Source: CBDCGV01 sp965216955 (GTDB lineage Bacteria; Bacteroidota; Bacteroidia; Chitinophagales; JADIYW01). From it: a DNA stretch of 64,000 bases. Below the pieces are notes generated by a model. The model was not told the origin of the DNA. It ran no database searches and saw nothing but the letters and a program-made list of their open reading frames with translations. Both the position numbers and the translations under genes were made by a program. Shown here in pieces: positions 36,974-46,132 of this stretch. How positions within the stretch are numbered: the first letter of the stretch is position 1; each line of letters opens with the position of its first letter. The stretch covers positions 186,001-250,000 of the forward strand of contig CBDCGV010000002.1 of the NCBI GenBank assembly GCA_965216955.1, written 5' to 3'.

Positions 36974-39160
36974 ATGGCACAAAAGAGGTTTGAAGCATTA
37001 GCTGCATTTGCATCTAGAAAGAAAATAGAGGTCAAAAATTCTAGTCGAAAGGTATCAGAATATTTTGCAGAAAATGTTTTTGGAGAGGGTTTAATGCAAA
37101 AACATCTCCCCAAATCATCTTATGAAGAACTCAAACAGGCCATCACCAATAATAAAAAAATCAGCAAAGGACTAGCTGATCAAGTGGCCTCCGCAATGAA
37201 ATCATGGGCACTTAGTAAAGGTGCTACGCATTATACCAATTGGTTCCAACCAATGAATGGCTCTACAGCAGAAAAACACGAATCTTTTTTTGTGGCTGAT
37301 GGGAAAATGAATGGCTTAGAAACCTTTAATGGGGATGCGCTAATACAACAAAAACCAGACAAAGCTGCTTTCCCAACTGGTGGGGTTAGAGCCACGTTTG
37401 AAGCACGCGGTTATATTTCGTGGGATGTAACCTCTCCGGCTTTTATTATGAACCTAGGAAATGGAAGTACGCTTTGTATTCCGACTGTATATGTATCTTA
37501 TAAAGAAGATGCTCTGGATTATAAAACTCCACTACTGAAATCAATCAATACCTTAGGGAAGGTATCTAATGATATTTGCAGTTATTTTGACAGGAACATC
37601 AATTATGTGAAACCAAGTCTTGGTTGGGAACAAGAATATTTTCTAATAGACGCGTCGATGTACTATGCAAGACCTGATTTGGTAATGTGTGGACGAACTG
37701 TTCAGGGCAGAAGGCCTGCAAAAGGGCAACAATTAGATGATCATTATTTTGGAACGATACCTGAACGGGTATACACCTTCATGAGAGATTTTGAAACAGA
37801 AGCTTTTAAATTGGGGATTCCCCTAAAAACAAGACACAATGAAGTAGCACCAAGTCAGTATGAATGTGCCCCAAAGTATGAGGATGCTAATATTTCAGTA
37901 GATCACAATTTACTGCTAATAGATATAATGAATAAGGTTTCCAGCAGGCATAAGTTAAAAGTTGTTCTACATGAAAAACCCTTCGAGGGTCTCAATGGAT
38001 CAGGGAAGCATATTAATTGGTCGTTAATGACAGATTCTGGAAGAAATTTATTATCTCCAGGATCGACACCTAGAACAAATCTTCAATTCCTTACCTTCTT
38101 CATCAATACAATTGCTGCCATAAACAATCATGAATCTTTGCTTAGAGCGAGCTATATGAATGCGGGAAACGAACATAGATTAGGAATTGATGAGGCTCCT
38201 CCATCAGTTGTTAGTGTTTTTATTGGAGACCATTTACAAGATGTGTTAAACACTATTGAAAAAAGAATTGACGAAGCTACTTTTGGTGAACAAGAAAATC
38301 TAGAACTCAGGTTAGACTTGCATAATAAAATACCAGAGATTTTAGTGGATAATACAGATAGTAATCGAACAGCTCCTGTTGCCTTTACAGGAAACAAGTT
38401 TGAATTAAGAGGAGCCGGAGCATCCATAAATTGTGCTTCCCCCCTTATTGTTTTAAATACCATTGTAGCAGATCAGCTTACCAAGTTTAAGTCAGAAGTT
38501 GATGTGCTAATTAAAGAAGGAGATTATAAAGACGTTGCCATCTTAAAAGTTTTAAAGCGAACTATAAAAAAGTCAAAAAGAATTCTTTTTGAAGGAGATA
38601 ATTACGGAGAGAAATGGCTTTCAGAAATTAAGAAAAGAAAATTAAGTAATCCAAAAAATGCTCCTGAAGCATTAAAATCATTTATATCAAAAGAAAGTCT
38701 GGAGTTGTTTGAAAAGAATAACATTTTAAGTGAAAAAGAATCGACGGTTAGATATGAAATTTTACTTAGAAATTATGTCTTATCACAACAAATAGAATCA
38801 AGAGTTCTTGCAGAAATAGCCATCAATCAAATTATACCTTCAGCCATCAAATATCAGAATTTGCTTGCCAAGAATATTGAGGGGCTCCAGAATTTTAAAA
38901 TTGATACTTCTGCAAAAATCAATCTCTTAAGAAAAACCTCTGAGCATATTCAAGAGATTATCTCCGCTGAAGAGAAAATGACCGATTTAAGAAGAGAAGC
39001 CAATAATATGGTGGATGCTGAAAAGATTGCAATGCTCTATTGTGAAAAAATTAAACCCCTAATGAAATCTATCCGATACCACTGTGATAAGTTAGAATTA
39101 TATATTGATGATGAACTATGGCCAATACCTAAATACAGCGAAGTATTGTTTTCAAAATAA
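36974..39160 (+). CDS. glnN: Glutamine synthetase type III
   Basis: Makes glutamine from glutamate, ammonia and ATP. The length (728) and the sequence set YTNWFQPMNGSTAEKHESF, KTRHNEVAPSQYECAP, LNGSGKHINWSLMTDSG and FTGNKFELRGAGAS are typical of GSIII, the large hexameric or dodecameric form common in Bacteroidota. The catalytic metal and substrate sites appear intact. No adenylylation-type regulation is expected in this class. It is preceded by a candidate promoter box and followed 43 bp later by the PorE-like gene. Confidence 0.97.
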   Translation: MAQKRFEALAAFASRKKIEVKNSSRKVSEYFAENVFGEGLMQKHLPKSSYEELKQAITNNKKISKGLADQVASAMKSWALSKGATHYTNWFQPMNGSTAEKHESFFVADGKMNGLETFNGDALIQQKPDKAAFPTGGVRATFEARGYISWDVTSPAFIMNLGNGSTLCIPTVYVSYKEDALDYKTPLLKSINTLGKVSNDICSYFDRNINYVKPSLGWEQEYFLIDASMYYARPDLVMCGRTVQGRRPAKGQQLDDHYFGTIPERVYTFMRDFETEAFKLGIPLKTRHNEVAPSQYECAPKYEDANISVDHNLLLIDIMNKVSSRHKLKVVLHEKPFEGLNGSGKHINWSLMTDSGRNLLSPGSTPRTNLQFLTFFINTIAAINNHESLLRASYMNAGNEHRLGIDEAPPSVVSVFIGDHLQDVLNTIEKRIDEATFGEQENLELRLDLHNKIPEILVDNTDSNRTAPVAFTGNKFELRGAGASINCASPLIVLNTIVADQLTKFKSEVDVLIKEGDYKDVAILKVLKRTIKKSKRILFEGDNYGEKWLSEIKKRKLSNPKNAPEALKSFISKESLELFEKNNILSEKESTVRYEILLRNYVLSQQIESRVLAEIAINQIIPSAIKYQNLLAKNIEGLQNFKIDTSAKINLLRKTSEHIQEIISAEEKMTDLRREANNMVDAEKIAMLYCEKIKPLMKSIRYHCDKLELYIDDELWPIPKYSEVLFSK

Positions 39161-39203
39161 TTATATCCAGAATAAAACGTATTAATATTGTATAATTCTA
39201 CAA

Positions 39204-41174
39204 ATGAGCAATAAAATAATATTTGCAATACTTATATTCCTCCTAGCAAGATGTTCTTCTTCTCTAGAAATTAAAGATGGTGATACGGCTTATTCATTAA
39301 AAAGATACGCGCTTGCAGCTGAGCTTTTACAAGATAAATTTGAAAAGGCAAAAAGTACGCAAAACCAATACGATTACGCGTTGAAAATTATTCATGCTTA
39401 TAATGAATATGGAGCGTATGAAAAAGCGATTGATTGGTATCAAAAAGCCTTAGCCTTAAAAGAAGAAGAAGACCTCCAGATTGAATATTGTAAAGCTTTA
39501 ATGCGCAATGAAGCGTATGAAAAAGCAAAAATTGCTCTTGAAGGATTAATATCCAATGATAGAGGGCTTGCAAGATTATTAAAAGAGTGGGTAGACCTAT
39601 GTGAGATAGCCATTGAAAATAAGGATCAAGACTTAATAGAAATCACCAATCTAAGAACCGTCAATACACCAATGGCTGATTACGGCTTTATTATCCATAA
39701 AGACAGATTTTATATAAGCTCTTCGAACAATGATGAAAGTAAAGATTTTTGGACCAATGAAGGCTATCAAAATATCTTATCCGGAAAAGTGAAAGGTAAA
39801 ACCCATTTTTCCGCTCCACAATTATGGAACAATGACATCAATAGCGAATTTCATGATGGGGCATTAACCTTTAATAAAAAAGGAAATGAAGTCTATTTTA
39901 CAAGATGTGGTATGAATGATGATGATAATGATGCCTGCAAAATTTACTTTAGTTATAAGATGGAAGATGATATATGGTCTGATCCTGAAAGAGTTTATTT
40001 CTTTGATGATAGTGTTAATGTTGGTCAGCCTTTTTTAAGTGGTGATGAAAAGACGCTTTACTTTGCAAGTGATATTGACTATGGTTATGGAGGAAAAGAT
40101 CTGTACTATTCTAAAAGAATTGGTGAAAATTGGGATGAACCAATAAATCTGGGACCTAGAATAAATACAACCGGTGATGAAATGTTCCCTCACATTGACA
40201 AAGACGGTAATTTATTATTTGCTTCAGATGGTTACGCTGGTTTTGGAGGCTTAGATATATTTTCTGCAAATAAAGTTGGTAAAGTCTTTAGAAATACGAC
40301 CAATTTAGGTTATGGAATTAATTCAGGAGGCGATGATTTTGCAATGTGGACTATCCCATCGGAAGAAGATTCTATTTTAATTGAAGGCTATATTTCTTCT
40401 TCAAGAAAAAATGGCGTTGGACGCGATGACATCTATTATATAAAAAAGAAATTACCCAAGTATATTCCTCCACCTCCGCCATATTTTGTGTTTAAAGGAA
40501 TTATAAAAGGTTATACATATAAAGATGAAAAAAATCCAAATAGCAAAAAAACAGGTTCAAAGTCAATCCAGAAAGCTACAGTTGTAATTAACGAGCGCTT
40601 CGGAGATAAAACATTTGAAATTAACTCCCTAAAAACTAATGATGAAGGTATTGTAAATGCCCCCATCTCAATGGATACTGATTACTTGATTAATGTAGGC
40701 AAAGAAGGATACTTTAGTAAGGTCACTTCTTTTTCTTCAAAAAAGAAAAATGCGAACCCTGGTGATACAATTGTTATTGAAAAAACAATTGTGTTAGACA
40801 AGATATTCGAGGAAGTAGAAATCGTAATAAAAAACATCTATTATGACCTAGATAAATGGAATATTAGAGAAGATGCTCAGCCTATTTTGGATTCTTTATC
40901 TACAATACTTATTAATAATCCATCCATAAGAGTTGAATTAGGCTCACATACCGATGCAAGGGGTAAAGACCAATACAATCAAAATTTATCTCAAAAAAGA
41001 GCACAGGCTGCTGTAGATTATCTAATTTTAAAAGGGATTAATAATAACAGATTAATTGCCAAAGGATATGGGGAGAGCAAATTGGTAAATGAGTGCGCCA
41101 ATGGTATTTCTTGTACTGAAGAAAAACATCAACAAAATAGAAGAACCACTTTTAAGATTTTATCTTCAAAGTAA
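39204..41174 (+). CDS. PorE-like OmpA-family lipoprotein (TPR, PD40 propeller, carboxypeptidase-regulatory-like and OmpA domains)
   Basis: A 656-residue outer-membrane lipoprotein (lipobox LLARC, residue 17). Domains in order: TPR-like helices about 25-130 (YEKAIDWYQKALALKEEEDL), a WD40-like/PD40 beta-propeller about 150-410 with repeats such as GQPFLSGDEKTLYFASDIDY and LLFASDGYAGFGGLDIF, a carboxypeptidase-regulatory-like beta-sandwich about 430-530, and a C-terminal OmpA peptidoglycan-binding domain (LGSHTDARG, NLSQKRAQAAVDYLI). This order matches PorE, the T9SS component that ties the machinery to peptidoglycan. Proteins of this build occur several times per genome, so the PorE role itself is inferred. 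Confidence 0.85.
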   Translation: MSNKIIFAILIFLLARCSSSLEIKDGDTAYSLKRYALAAELLQDKFEKAKSTQNQYDYALKIIHAYNEYGAYEKAIDWYQKALALKEEEDLQIEYCKALMRNEAYEKAKIALEGLISNDRGLARLLKEWVDLCEIAIENKDQDLIEITNLRTVNTPMADYGFIIHKDRFYISSSNNDESKDFWTNEGYQNILSGKVKGKTHFSAPQLWNNDINSEFHDGALTFNKKGNEVYFTRCGMNDDDNDACKIYFSYKMEDDIWSDPERVYFFDDSVNVGQPFLSGDEKTLYFASDIDYGYGGKDLYYSKRIGENWDEPINLGPRINTTGDEMFPHIDKDGNLLFASDGYAGFGGLDIFSANKVGKVFRNTTNLGYGINSGGDDFAMWTIPSEEDSILIEGYISSSRKNGVGRDDIYYIKKKLPKYIPPPPPYFVFKGIIKGYTYKDEKNPNSKKTGSKSIQKATVVINERFGDKTFEINSLKTNDEGIVNAPISMDTDYLINVGKEGYFSKVTSFSSKKKNANPGDTIVIEKTIVLDKIFEEVEIVIKNIYYDLDKWNIREDAQPILDSLSTILINNPSIRVELGSHTDARGKDQYNQNLSQKRAQAAVDYLILKGINNNRLIAKGYGESKLVNECANGISCTEEKHQQNRRTTFKILSSK

Positions 41175-41285
41175 ATTGCTGATTTTAAATCCGCTGAAAT
41201 AGTTCGTCATATCCTTTATTGAATTGAGGTCGTCTTAATTACTATCTTTTATCTTTAAATTTACCGATGACGATATAATACATTT

Positions 41286-42587
41286 ATGTATCATCTGGAT
41301 AACAAAATGAAAAATAAAATAAAATATTTATTCCTCTTCGCCCTAATTTCAATGCTCCTTATTGAGCTGTGCCCCTATCTTGTATCTCCTATCTTATACA
41401 AACAGCCCTTTTCTAAGCAAGCAATAAAAAAATCTTTATTTGATCAAAGCAAACAAAGTACTGTTGAGATCCAAAATAATAGCAGTACACCAAAAGAAAC
41501 AGATTTCCTGGGAGAACATATTCTACATCCTTATTTCGGTTTTGTTGGTACTCCAAGAGAAGACTACAATCGTTTTTGTTTTCCTGGAAATGACCCATTA
41601 CAAAAAAAATCAGACCATCAAATTAATATATGTCTCATGGGTGGTTCCGTTGCAATGCATCTTTTTGAAACATCTAAAGAACTTTTAATCGAAAAACTAA
41701 AAGCTTCCCCTTATTTCAAAGATAAAACGCTCAACGTTACACTTCTTGCCTTAGGAGGATTCAAACAACCTCAGCAATTGATGGCGCTCAATTATTTTCT
41801 CTCTTTAGGTGCCCAATATGATATTGTAATAAATCTTGATGGATTTAACGAAATAGCTTTAGCCTTTAGCGAAAATATCCCCTATGGAGTATCCTCTAAT
41901 TATCCGAGATTTTGGAATTTTTACTCAAGAAAAGCTTTTGATGGAGCAGTTTTATTGAACATTGCTAAGGAGGCTGCTTTAAAAAAGAAGCAGTTAGATT
42001 TTAGCCATTTCCTTATCGAAAAAAAATTATTTAAAAGTAACTTCTGTTTATTCCTTTGGAAAAGGATAAATGACAAGCGGCAAAATACTTTAATACTGCG
42101 AGAGCAAGAAATTAATAATGCATTAAACTCGATGGATTCAGATTATCAATCAAGTGGACCAGAAGAAACATTTATAGATACTATGCAATTTTTAGCCAGC
42201 CAAATAAAACTATGGCAAAGATGTTCTAAAATCATTAATGGAATTGGGGACTCTGAAAATTTCGAGTATTTCCATTTTCTTCAGCCCAATCAATACCATC
42301 AAGGTTCAAAATCATTAACAAAAACAGAATTAAAATCGGCATACATACAGGGGCCATATCCTTATAAATTAGCAGTACGGAAAGGTTATCCATTAATGAT
42401 AAAACAAGGTCGATGGCTAAAATATCATGGCGTAAACTTCATTGACTTGTCTGCAATGTTTAATTCCGATGAAAGAACACTTTATAATGATGTTTGCTGC
42501 CATTTCAATAAACTGGGATATAATTTAATTACAGAAAAAATGGCCGTTCATATACTAGATCATTTTGATAAAAAACAAACTAGATGA
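41286..42587 (+). CDS. SGNH/GDSL hydrolase-like membrane-anchored protein
   Basis: A 433-residue protein with one N-terminal transmembrane segment (about residues 14-34) and a large extracytoplasmic domain. SGNH-type features can be seen: NICLMGGSVAMHLF as a block I region, VINLDGFNEIAL as a block III-like region, and the C-terminal NDVCCHFNKLGYNLITEKM for the Asp/His part. Such proteins act on acyl or acetyl groups of surface polymers, but no substrate is apparent. The start is ATG 41286 or ATG 41307 (MKNKIKYLF); the sequence does not decide. Confidence 0.65.
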   Translation: MYHLDNKMKNKIKYLFLFALISMLLIELCPYLVSPILYKQPFSKQAIKKSLFDQSKQSTVEIQNNSSTPKETDFLGEHILHPYFGFVGTPREDYNRFCFPGNDPLQKKSDHQINICLMGGSVAMHLFETSKELLIEKLKASPYFKDKTLNVTLLALGGFKQPQQLMALNYFLSLGAQYDIVINLDGFNEIALAFSENIPYGVSSNYPRFWNFYSRKAFDGAVLLNIAKEAALKKKQLDFSHFLIEKKLFKSNFCLFLWKRINDKRQNTLILREQEINNALNSMDSDYQSSGPEETFIDTMQFLASQIKLWQRCSKIINGIGDSENFEYFHFLQPNQYHQGSKSLTKTELKSAYIQGPYPYKLAVRKGYPLMIKQGRWLKYHGVNFIDLSAMFNSDERTLYNDVCCHFNKLGYNLITEKMAVHILDHFDKKQTR

Positions 42588-42674
42588 TCTTTTCAAAAAA
42601 TATAAACATTCTCTCAACAGCAGCCGATAAAAGCATTGCAATGATTAACTTTGCACACTTCAATATTATAAGTT

Positions 42675-43856
42675 TTGAGTGACTCAAAAAGATATCAGCA
42701 AAGAGGTGTTTCAGCAACAAAAGATGAAGTTCATAAAGCTGTAAAAAAAGTTGACAAGGGACTTTTCCCAAATGCCTTTTGTAAAATTTACCCAGATCAA
42801 TTGGCTGGAGATGATCAGTTTTGCAACATTATACATGCCGATGGTGCTGGAACGAAATCTATACTAGCCTATATCTATTGGAAAGAGACAGGAGACTTAT
42901 CTGTTTGGGAAGGTATTGCTCAAGATGCCATTGTAATGAATACAGATGATTTAATTTGTGTGGGAATCACTTCTAATTTTATAATGTCATCTATTATAAA
43001 CCGGAATAAACATTTAATTCCAGGAGAAGTTTTAAAGGCTATTATTGAAGGAACAGAAAAATGTCTACAAACTTTGCGGGACTTAGGCGTTAATGTTACA
43101 CTCATGGGTGGAGAAACTGCAGATATGGGAGATGTTGTTAGAACAGTTACCGTAGATGCTGTAATGGCAGCTAGAATGAAAAGGAATGATGTAATCACCA
43201 ATGATCATATTCAATCGGGAGACGTTATTGTGGGTCTATCATCTTATGGACAAGCTTCCTATGAAGATTCATATAATGGAGGTATGGGAAGTAATGGTTT
43301 AACTTCTGCACGTCACGATGTACTTTCTAATCATTATGCACTAAAATATCCAGAATGTTTTGATCCAAATACTCCTGAAAAACTTGTTTATTGCGGTCAT
43401 AAAAGATTAACCCAAAGTGTTGAAGGTGTTCCAGATTCTATAGATGTAGGGAAATTAATTTTATCACCGACAAGAACTTATGCTCCTATCATAAAAAATG
43501 TACTTAACGAAATAAGCCATAACAATATACATGGCATTATACATTGTAGTGGTGGTGCTCAAACAAAAATTTTACATTATATAAATCAACACCACATTAT
43601 TAAAGACAATTTATTTGAAATACCTCCCCTCTTCAATCTAATTCAATCTGAATCTAAAACCGATTGGAAAGAAATGTATCAAGTTTTTAATATGGGCCAT
43701 AGAATGGAACTGTATGTTCCTGAAGAATTTGCAGCAACCATTATTGCTATTTCAAAATCTTTTGATGTAGATGCTCAAATTGTTGGCAGGGTTGAAGGAA
43801 AAAGTGAAAAACTACTTACCATTCAAAGTCCTTTTGGTAATTTTGAATACAAATAA
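42675..43856 (+). CDS. purM: Phosphoribosylformylglycinamidine cyclo-ligase
   Basis: AIR synthetase, the fifth step of purine synthesis. The N-terminus SDSKRYQQRGVSATKDEVHK is as expected for Bacteroidota PurM, so the TTG at 42675 is the start; no ATG is available. Motifs: HADGAGTKSILAYIY, LMGGETADMGDVVRTVTVD, DVIVGLSSYGQASYE, GIIHCSGGAQTKILHYI and YQVFNMGHRMELYV. At 393 residues it is longer than the ~345-residue enterobacterial enzyme, as in other Bacteroidota. rraA starts 7 bp downstream. Confidence 0.93.
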   Translation: MSDSKRYQQRGVSATKDEVHKAVKKVDKGLFPNAFCKIYPDQLAGDDQFCNIIHADGAGTKSILAYIYWKETGDLSVWEGIAQDAIVMNTDDLICVGITSNFIMSSIINRNKHLIPGEVLKAIIEGTEKCLQTLRDLGVNVTLMGGETADMGDVVRTVTVDAVMAARMKRNDVITNDHIQSGDVIVGLSSYGQASYEDSYNGGMGSNGLTSARHDVLSNHYALKYPECFDPNTPEKLVYCGHKRLTQSVEGVPDSIDVGKLILSPTRTYAPIIKNVLNEISHNNIHGIIHCSGGAQTKILHYINQHHIIKDNLFEIPPLFNLIQSESKTDWKEMYQVFNMGHRMELYVPEEFAATIIAISKSFDVDAQIVGRVEGKSEKLLTIQSPFGNFEYK

Positions 43857-43863
43857 TAATCTA

Positions 43864-44346
43864 ATGGAATTTCAAACAGCAGATTTGTACGACGACCACG
43901 GTGAGCATTTGCAAGTTGCAGCACCTTTATTTCTCAATTATGGGAGTAAGCATTGTTTTGGTGGAGAAATTGTAACTATAAAATGTCATGAGGACAACTC
44001 TTTGGTACGAGAAACATTAGGCACCGACGGAAATGGAAAAGTATTAGTTGTTGATGGTGGTGGATCTTTACGTTGTGCTTTGGTTGGGGATAGATTAGCT
44101 CAAAAAGCAATTGACAATGGTTGGGAAGGCATTATTGTTTTTGGATGCATTAGAGACAGTAAGATTATTAATAATATAAGCATTGGAATTAAAGCATTGA
44201 ACACCAATCCTGCCAAAAGTATTAAACGTGGCATTGGACTATTAAATGAAACAGTAAAATTCGCTCAAGTTACCTTTGAACCTGGAAAATTTGTTTATGC
44301 GGATGAAGACGGAATTGTATTAAGTAAAGAAGCGTTGATTAAATAA
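43864..44346 (+). CDS. rraA: RraA family protein (ribonuclease E regulator-like)
   Basis: A 160-residue trimeric ring-forming protein. ATG 43864 was chosen; the longer frame from 43771 only overlaps purM. Motifs: EFQTADLYDDHGEHLQV, FGGEIVTIKCHEDNS, VLVVDGGGSLRCALVGDRLA and GWEGIIVFGCIRDS. The family includes RNase E inhibitors and aldolase-type enzymes; the GD-X-x-A and CIRD residues are as in RraA, but an RNase E target in Bacteroidota is uncertain. It is co-directional with purM at 7 bp spacing. Confidence 0.85.
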   Translation: MEFQTADLYDDHGEHLQVAAPLFLNYGSKHCFGGEIVTIKCHEDNSLVRETLGTDGNGKVLVVDGGGSLRCALVGDRLAQKAIDNGWEGIIVFGCIRDSKIINNISIGIKALNTNPAKSIKRGIGLLNETVKFAQVTFEPGKFVYADEDGIVLSKEALIK

Positions 44347-44358
44347 ACTAAATCATAA

Positions 44359-45180
44359 TCAAAACCCAAAAATACCCTTTCGTTGAGAGCGCCCTTTTTT
44401 AAGCAACACTTCTATTTCATCTTTAACAACTTCCACCTTCTCTCGAACAATATCTTCTCTCGTAACATCTCCAGAAAAATTGATCGGTTTACCAATATTA
44501 ATAACCACCTTAGTGGGGAAAACAAATGGAATGACTAAGGGTGCCGATGGCATGCTAAGCACCTTAGCAATGGACTCCATATTGTTCAAATTAATAATAG
44601 ACTCTTCACAACCGACTATTCCAACCGGAATTATGGGTGTATTGTTTCTCATAGCTAGATGCATAAAGCCAGTGCCAAATCTTTGTAGCTGGTATCTCTT
44701 CTTAAAAGGTTTTGAAATTCCTCTAGATCCCTCAGGAAAAACTATAATGGCTTCCTCAGCTTCAAGCATTCTCTTGCAATTGGTCGGGTCTCCAACCACT
44801 CCACCAATCTGACTAAACAAAATGTTTACAAATGGCACCGTTGGAACAAAACGCTCCATCATTGCCTTAGTTGTTCGAGGAGCATGAGGATTTGTTAATA
44901 AGGAATATGCTAATAAAAACCCGTCAATAGGGATTTGACCACTATGATTTGAAATAATTAAAACCCTTCCTTCGGGAGGAATATGTTCTAATCCATGCAC
45001 CTCAACACGAAAATATTTTTCGTATAGAAACTTACCTATACCTATTGTAGCTTCAATGCCTTTGATATTAAAGCCCCAAGCGTCGTAACCATATTTGCTT
45101 ACATTATTAGGAAACTTAGAAATCAATTCATCAATTCCTTTTGGCTTAATCAAATTACGTAACCATCCTCTTTGAGCCAT
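44359..45180 (-). CDS. Lysophospholipid acyltransferase family protein (PlsC-like), copy 2
   Basis: A 273-residue acyltransferase of the MGAT-like/PlsC superfamily. The catalytic block is NHSGQIPIDGF, an HX6D spacing and not the usual HX4D, and the second block is IIVFPEGSRGISKPFKKRYQ. It ends with KPINFSGDVTRED. It is closely similar to the third gene of the same operon (46129-46956), with the same HX6D. It is the last gene of a tight operon; the start is 4 bp from the SDR stop. It probably acylates a lipid or polyol intermediate; the acceptor is not known. Confidence 0.85.
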   Translation of the reverse strand: MAQRGWLRNLIKPKGIDELISKFPNNVSKYGYDAWGFNIKGIEATIGIGKFLYEKYFRVEVHGLEHIPPEGRVLIISNHSGQIPIDGFLLAYSLLTNPHAPRTTKAMMERFVPTVPFVNILFSQIGGVVGDPTNCKRMLEAEEAIIVFPEGSRGISKPFKKRYQLQRFGTGFMHLAMRNNTPIIPVGIVGCEESIINLNNMESIAKVLSMPSAPLVIPFVFPTKVVINIGKPINFSGDVTREDIVREKVEVVKDEIEVLLKKGRSQRKGIFGF

Positions 45181-45184
45181 TATA

Positions 45185-46132
45185 TTATCTTTTCATTCCT
45201 TTATAATACGCAAAGATATCATCTAAACTTTTTTTCGGCTCAAAACCAAACGTTTTTGCAAACAAGCTTCCATCAATAATACATGGATACTTAAAATAAT
45301 TAATTAAGTGACTAGGAAACGCTTTGGATTTCATTATTTTGCTTATACGTTCTGGTAAGATCGGTGGAACTGAAGGAATTTGCCTTTTTTTGCAACCCGC
45401 TTCTTCCACGGCTCTTTGAAAAGAAATATAATCTTCATTTGCAACATTGTATATTCCAGGGATATTTTTATCGTAAGCCAGAACAATAGCTTCTCTCATA
45501 TCATCAATATGAATAAATTGCATCAAAGGTGAAAAGCCCCATAAAACAGGTGCCCTTTTTTGCCCCAGTAAAACACTAAACGTATTCCTAATCCCCGGAC
45601 CAGCAATATTACAAGGTCTTAAGATCGTAATGTTTAATTCAGGATACTTATATAGATAAATATTAGATAAATTTTCCAACTCAACAGTATCTACCAAATC
45701 CATGGTAAGTTCGGCCGCTTTCAAAGGTGTTTTTTCATCTAATAAAGAGGGATTATATGGACTCGCACCATAAACAAAATAAGTTGACAACACCAATACT
45801 TGTGTTACCCCATACTTTCTACTTAAATCAAAAAGCTTCTGTGTTCCAATCACATTCGCATTATATCTCGAAAATCTATTAGACTCGTTTGCTCCTATTC
45901 TACCTAAGTGAATGACTCCTTGAATATCATGATCTCTAAAGATGTCCTCAAAAATTCTCTTATTGAAATCCACCTTATAACTAATGATTGGCACCCCAAA
46001 ATCGACTTTGGTTCTAAAATCAACAGCAACTATTCGATACTTTGTTTTAAGCTTTTCGATTACTTTTTTTGCCAATGCTCCTGCAGCTCCAGTAACCATA
46101 ATTTTAGGCCGTAAGTCTTTTCTTTTACTCAT
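45185..46132 (-). CDS. NAD-dependent epimerase/dehydratase-type SDR, with atypical active site
   Basis: A 315-residue extended SDR. The nucleotide-binding motif VTGAAGALAKKV is at residues 13-24, and VLSTYFVYGASPYNP and ILRPCNIAGPGIRN are typical of the family. The catalytic YxxxK is not recognisable: the expected region reads LTMDLVDTVELENL. It overlaps the upstream acyltransferase by 4 bp (ATGA) and is 4 bp from the downstream one. The likely job is redox or epimerisation on a lipid- or sugar-linked substrate, or a substrate-binding role if catalysis is lost. Confidence 0.8.
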   Translation of the reverse strand: MSKRKDLRPKIMVTGAAGALAKKVIEKLKTKYRIVAVDFRTKVDFGVPIISYKVDFNKRIFEDIFRDHDIQGVIHLGRIGANESNRFSRYNANVIGTQKLFDLSRKYGVTQVLVLSTYFVYGASPYNPSLLDEKTPLKAAELTMDLVDTVELENLSNIYLYKYPELNITILRPCNIAGPGIRNTFSVLLGQKRAPVLWGFSPLMQFIHIDDMREAIVLAYDKNIPGIYNVANEDYISFQRAVEEAGCKKRQIPSVPPILPERISKIMKSKAFPSHLINYFKYPCIIDGSLFAKTFGFEPKKSLDDIFAYYKGMKR

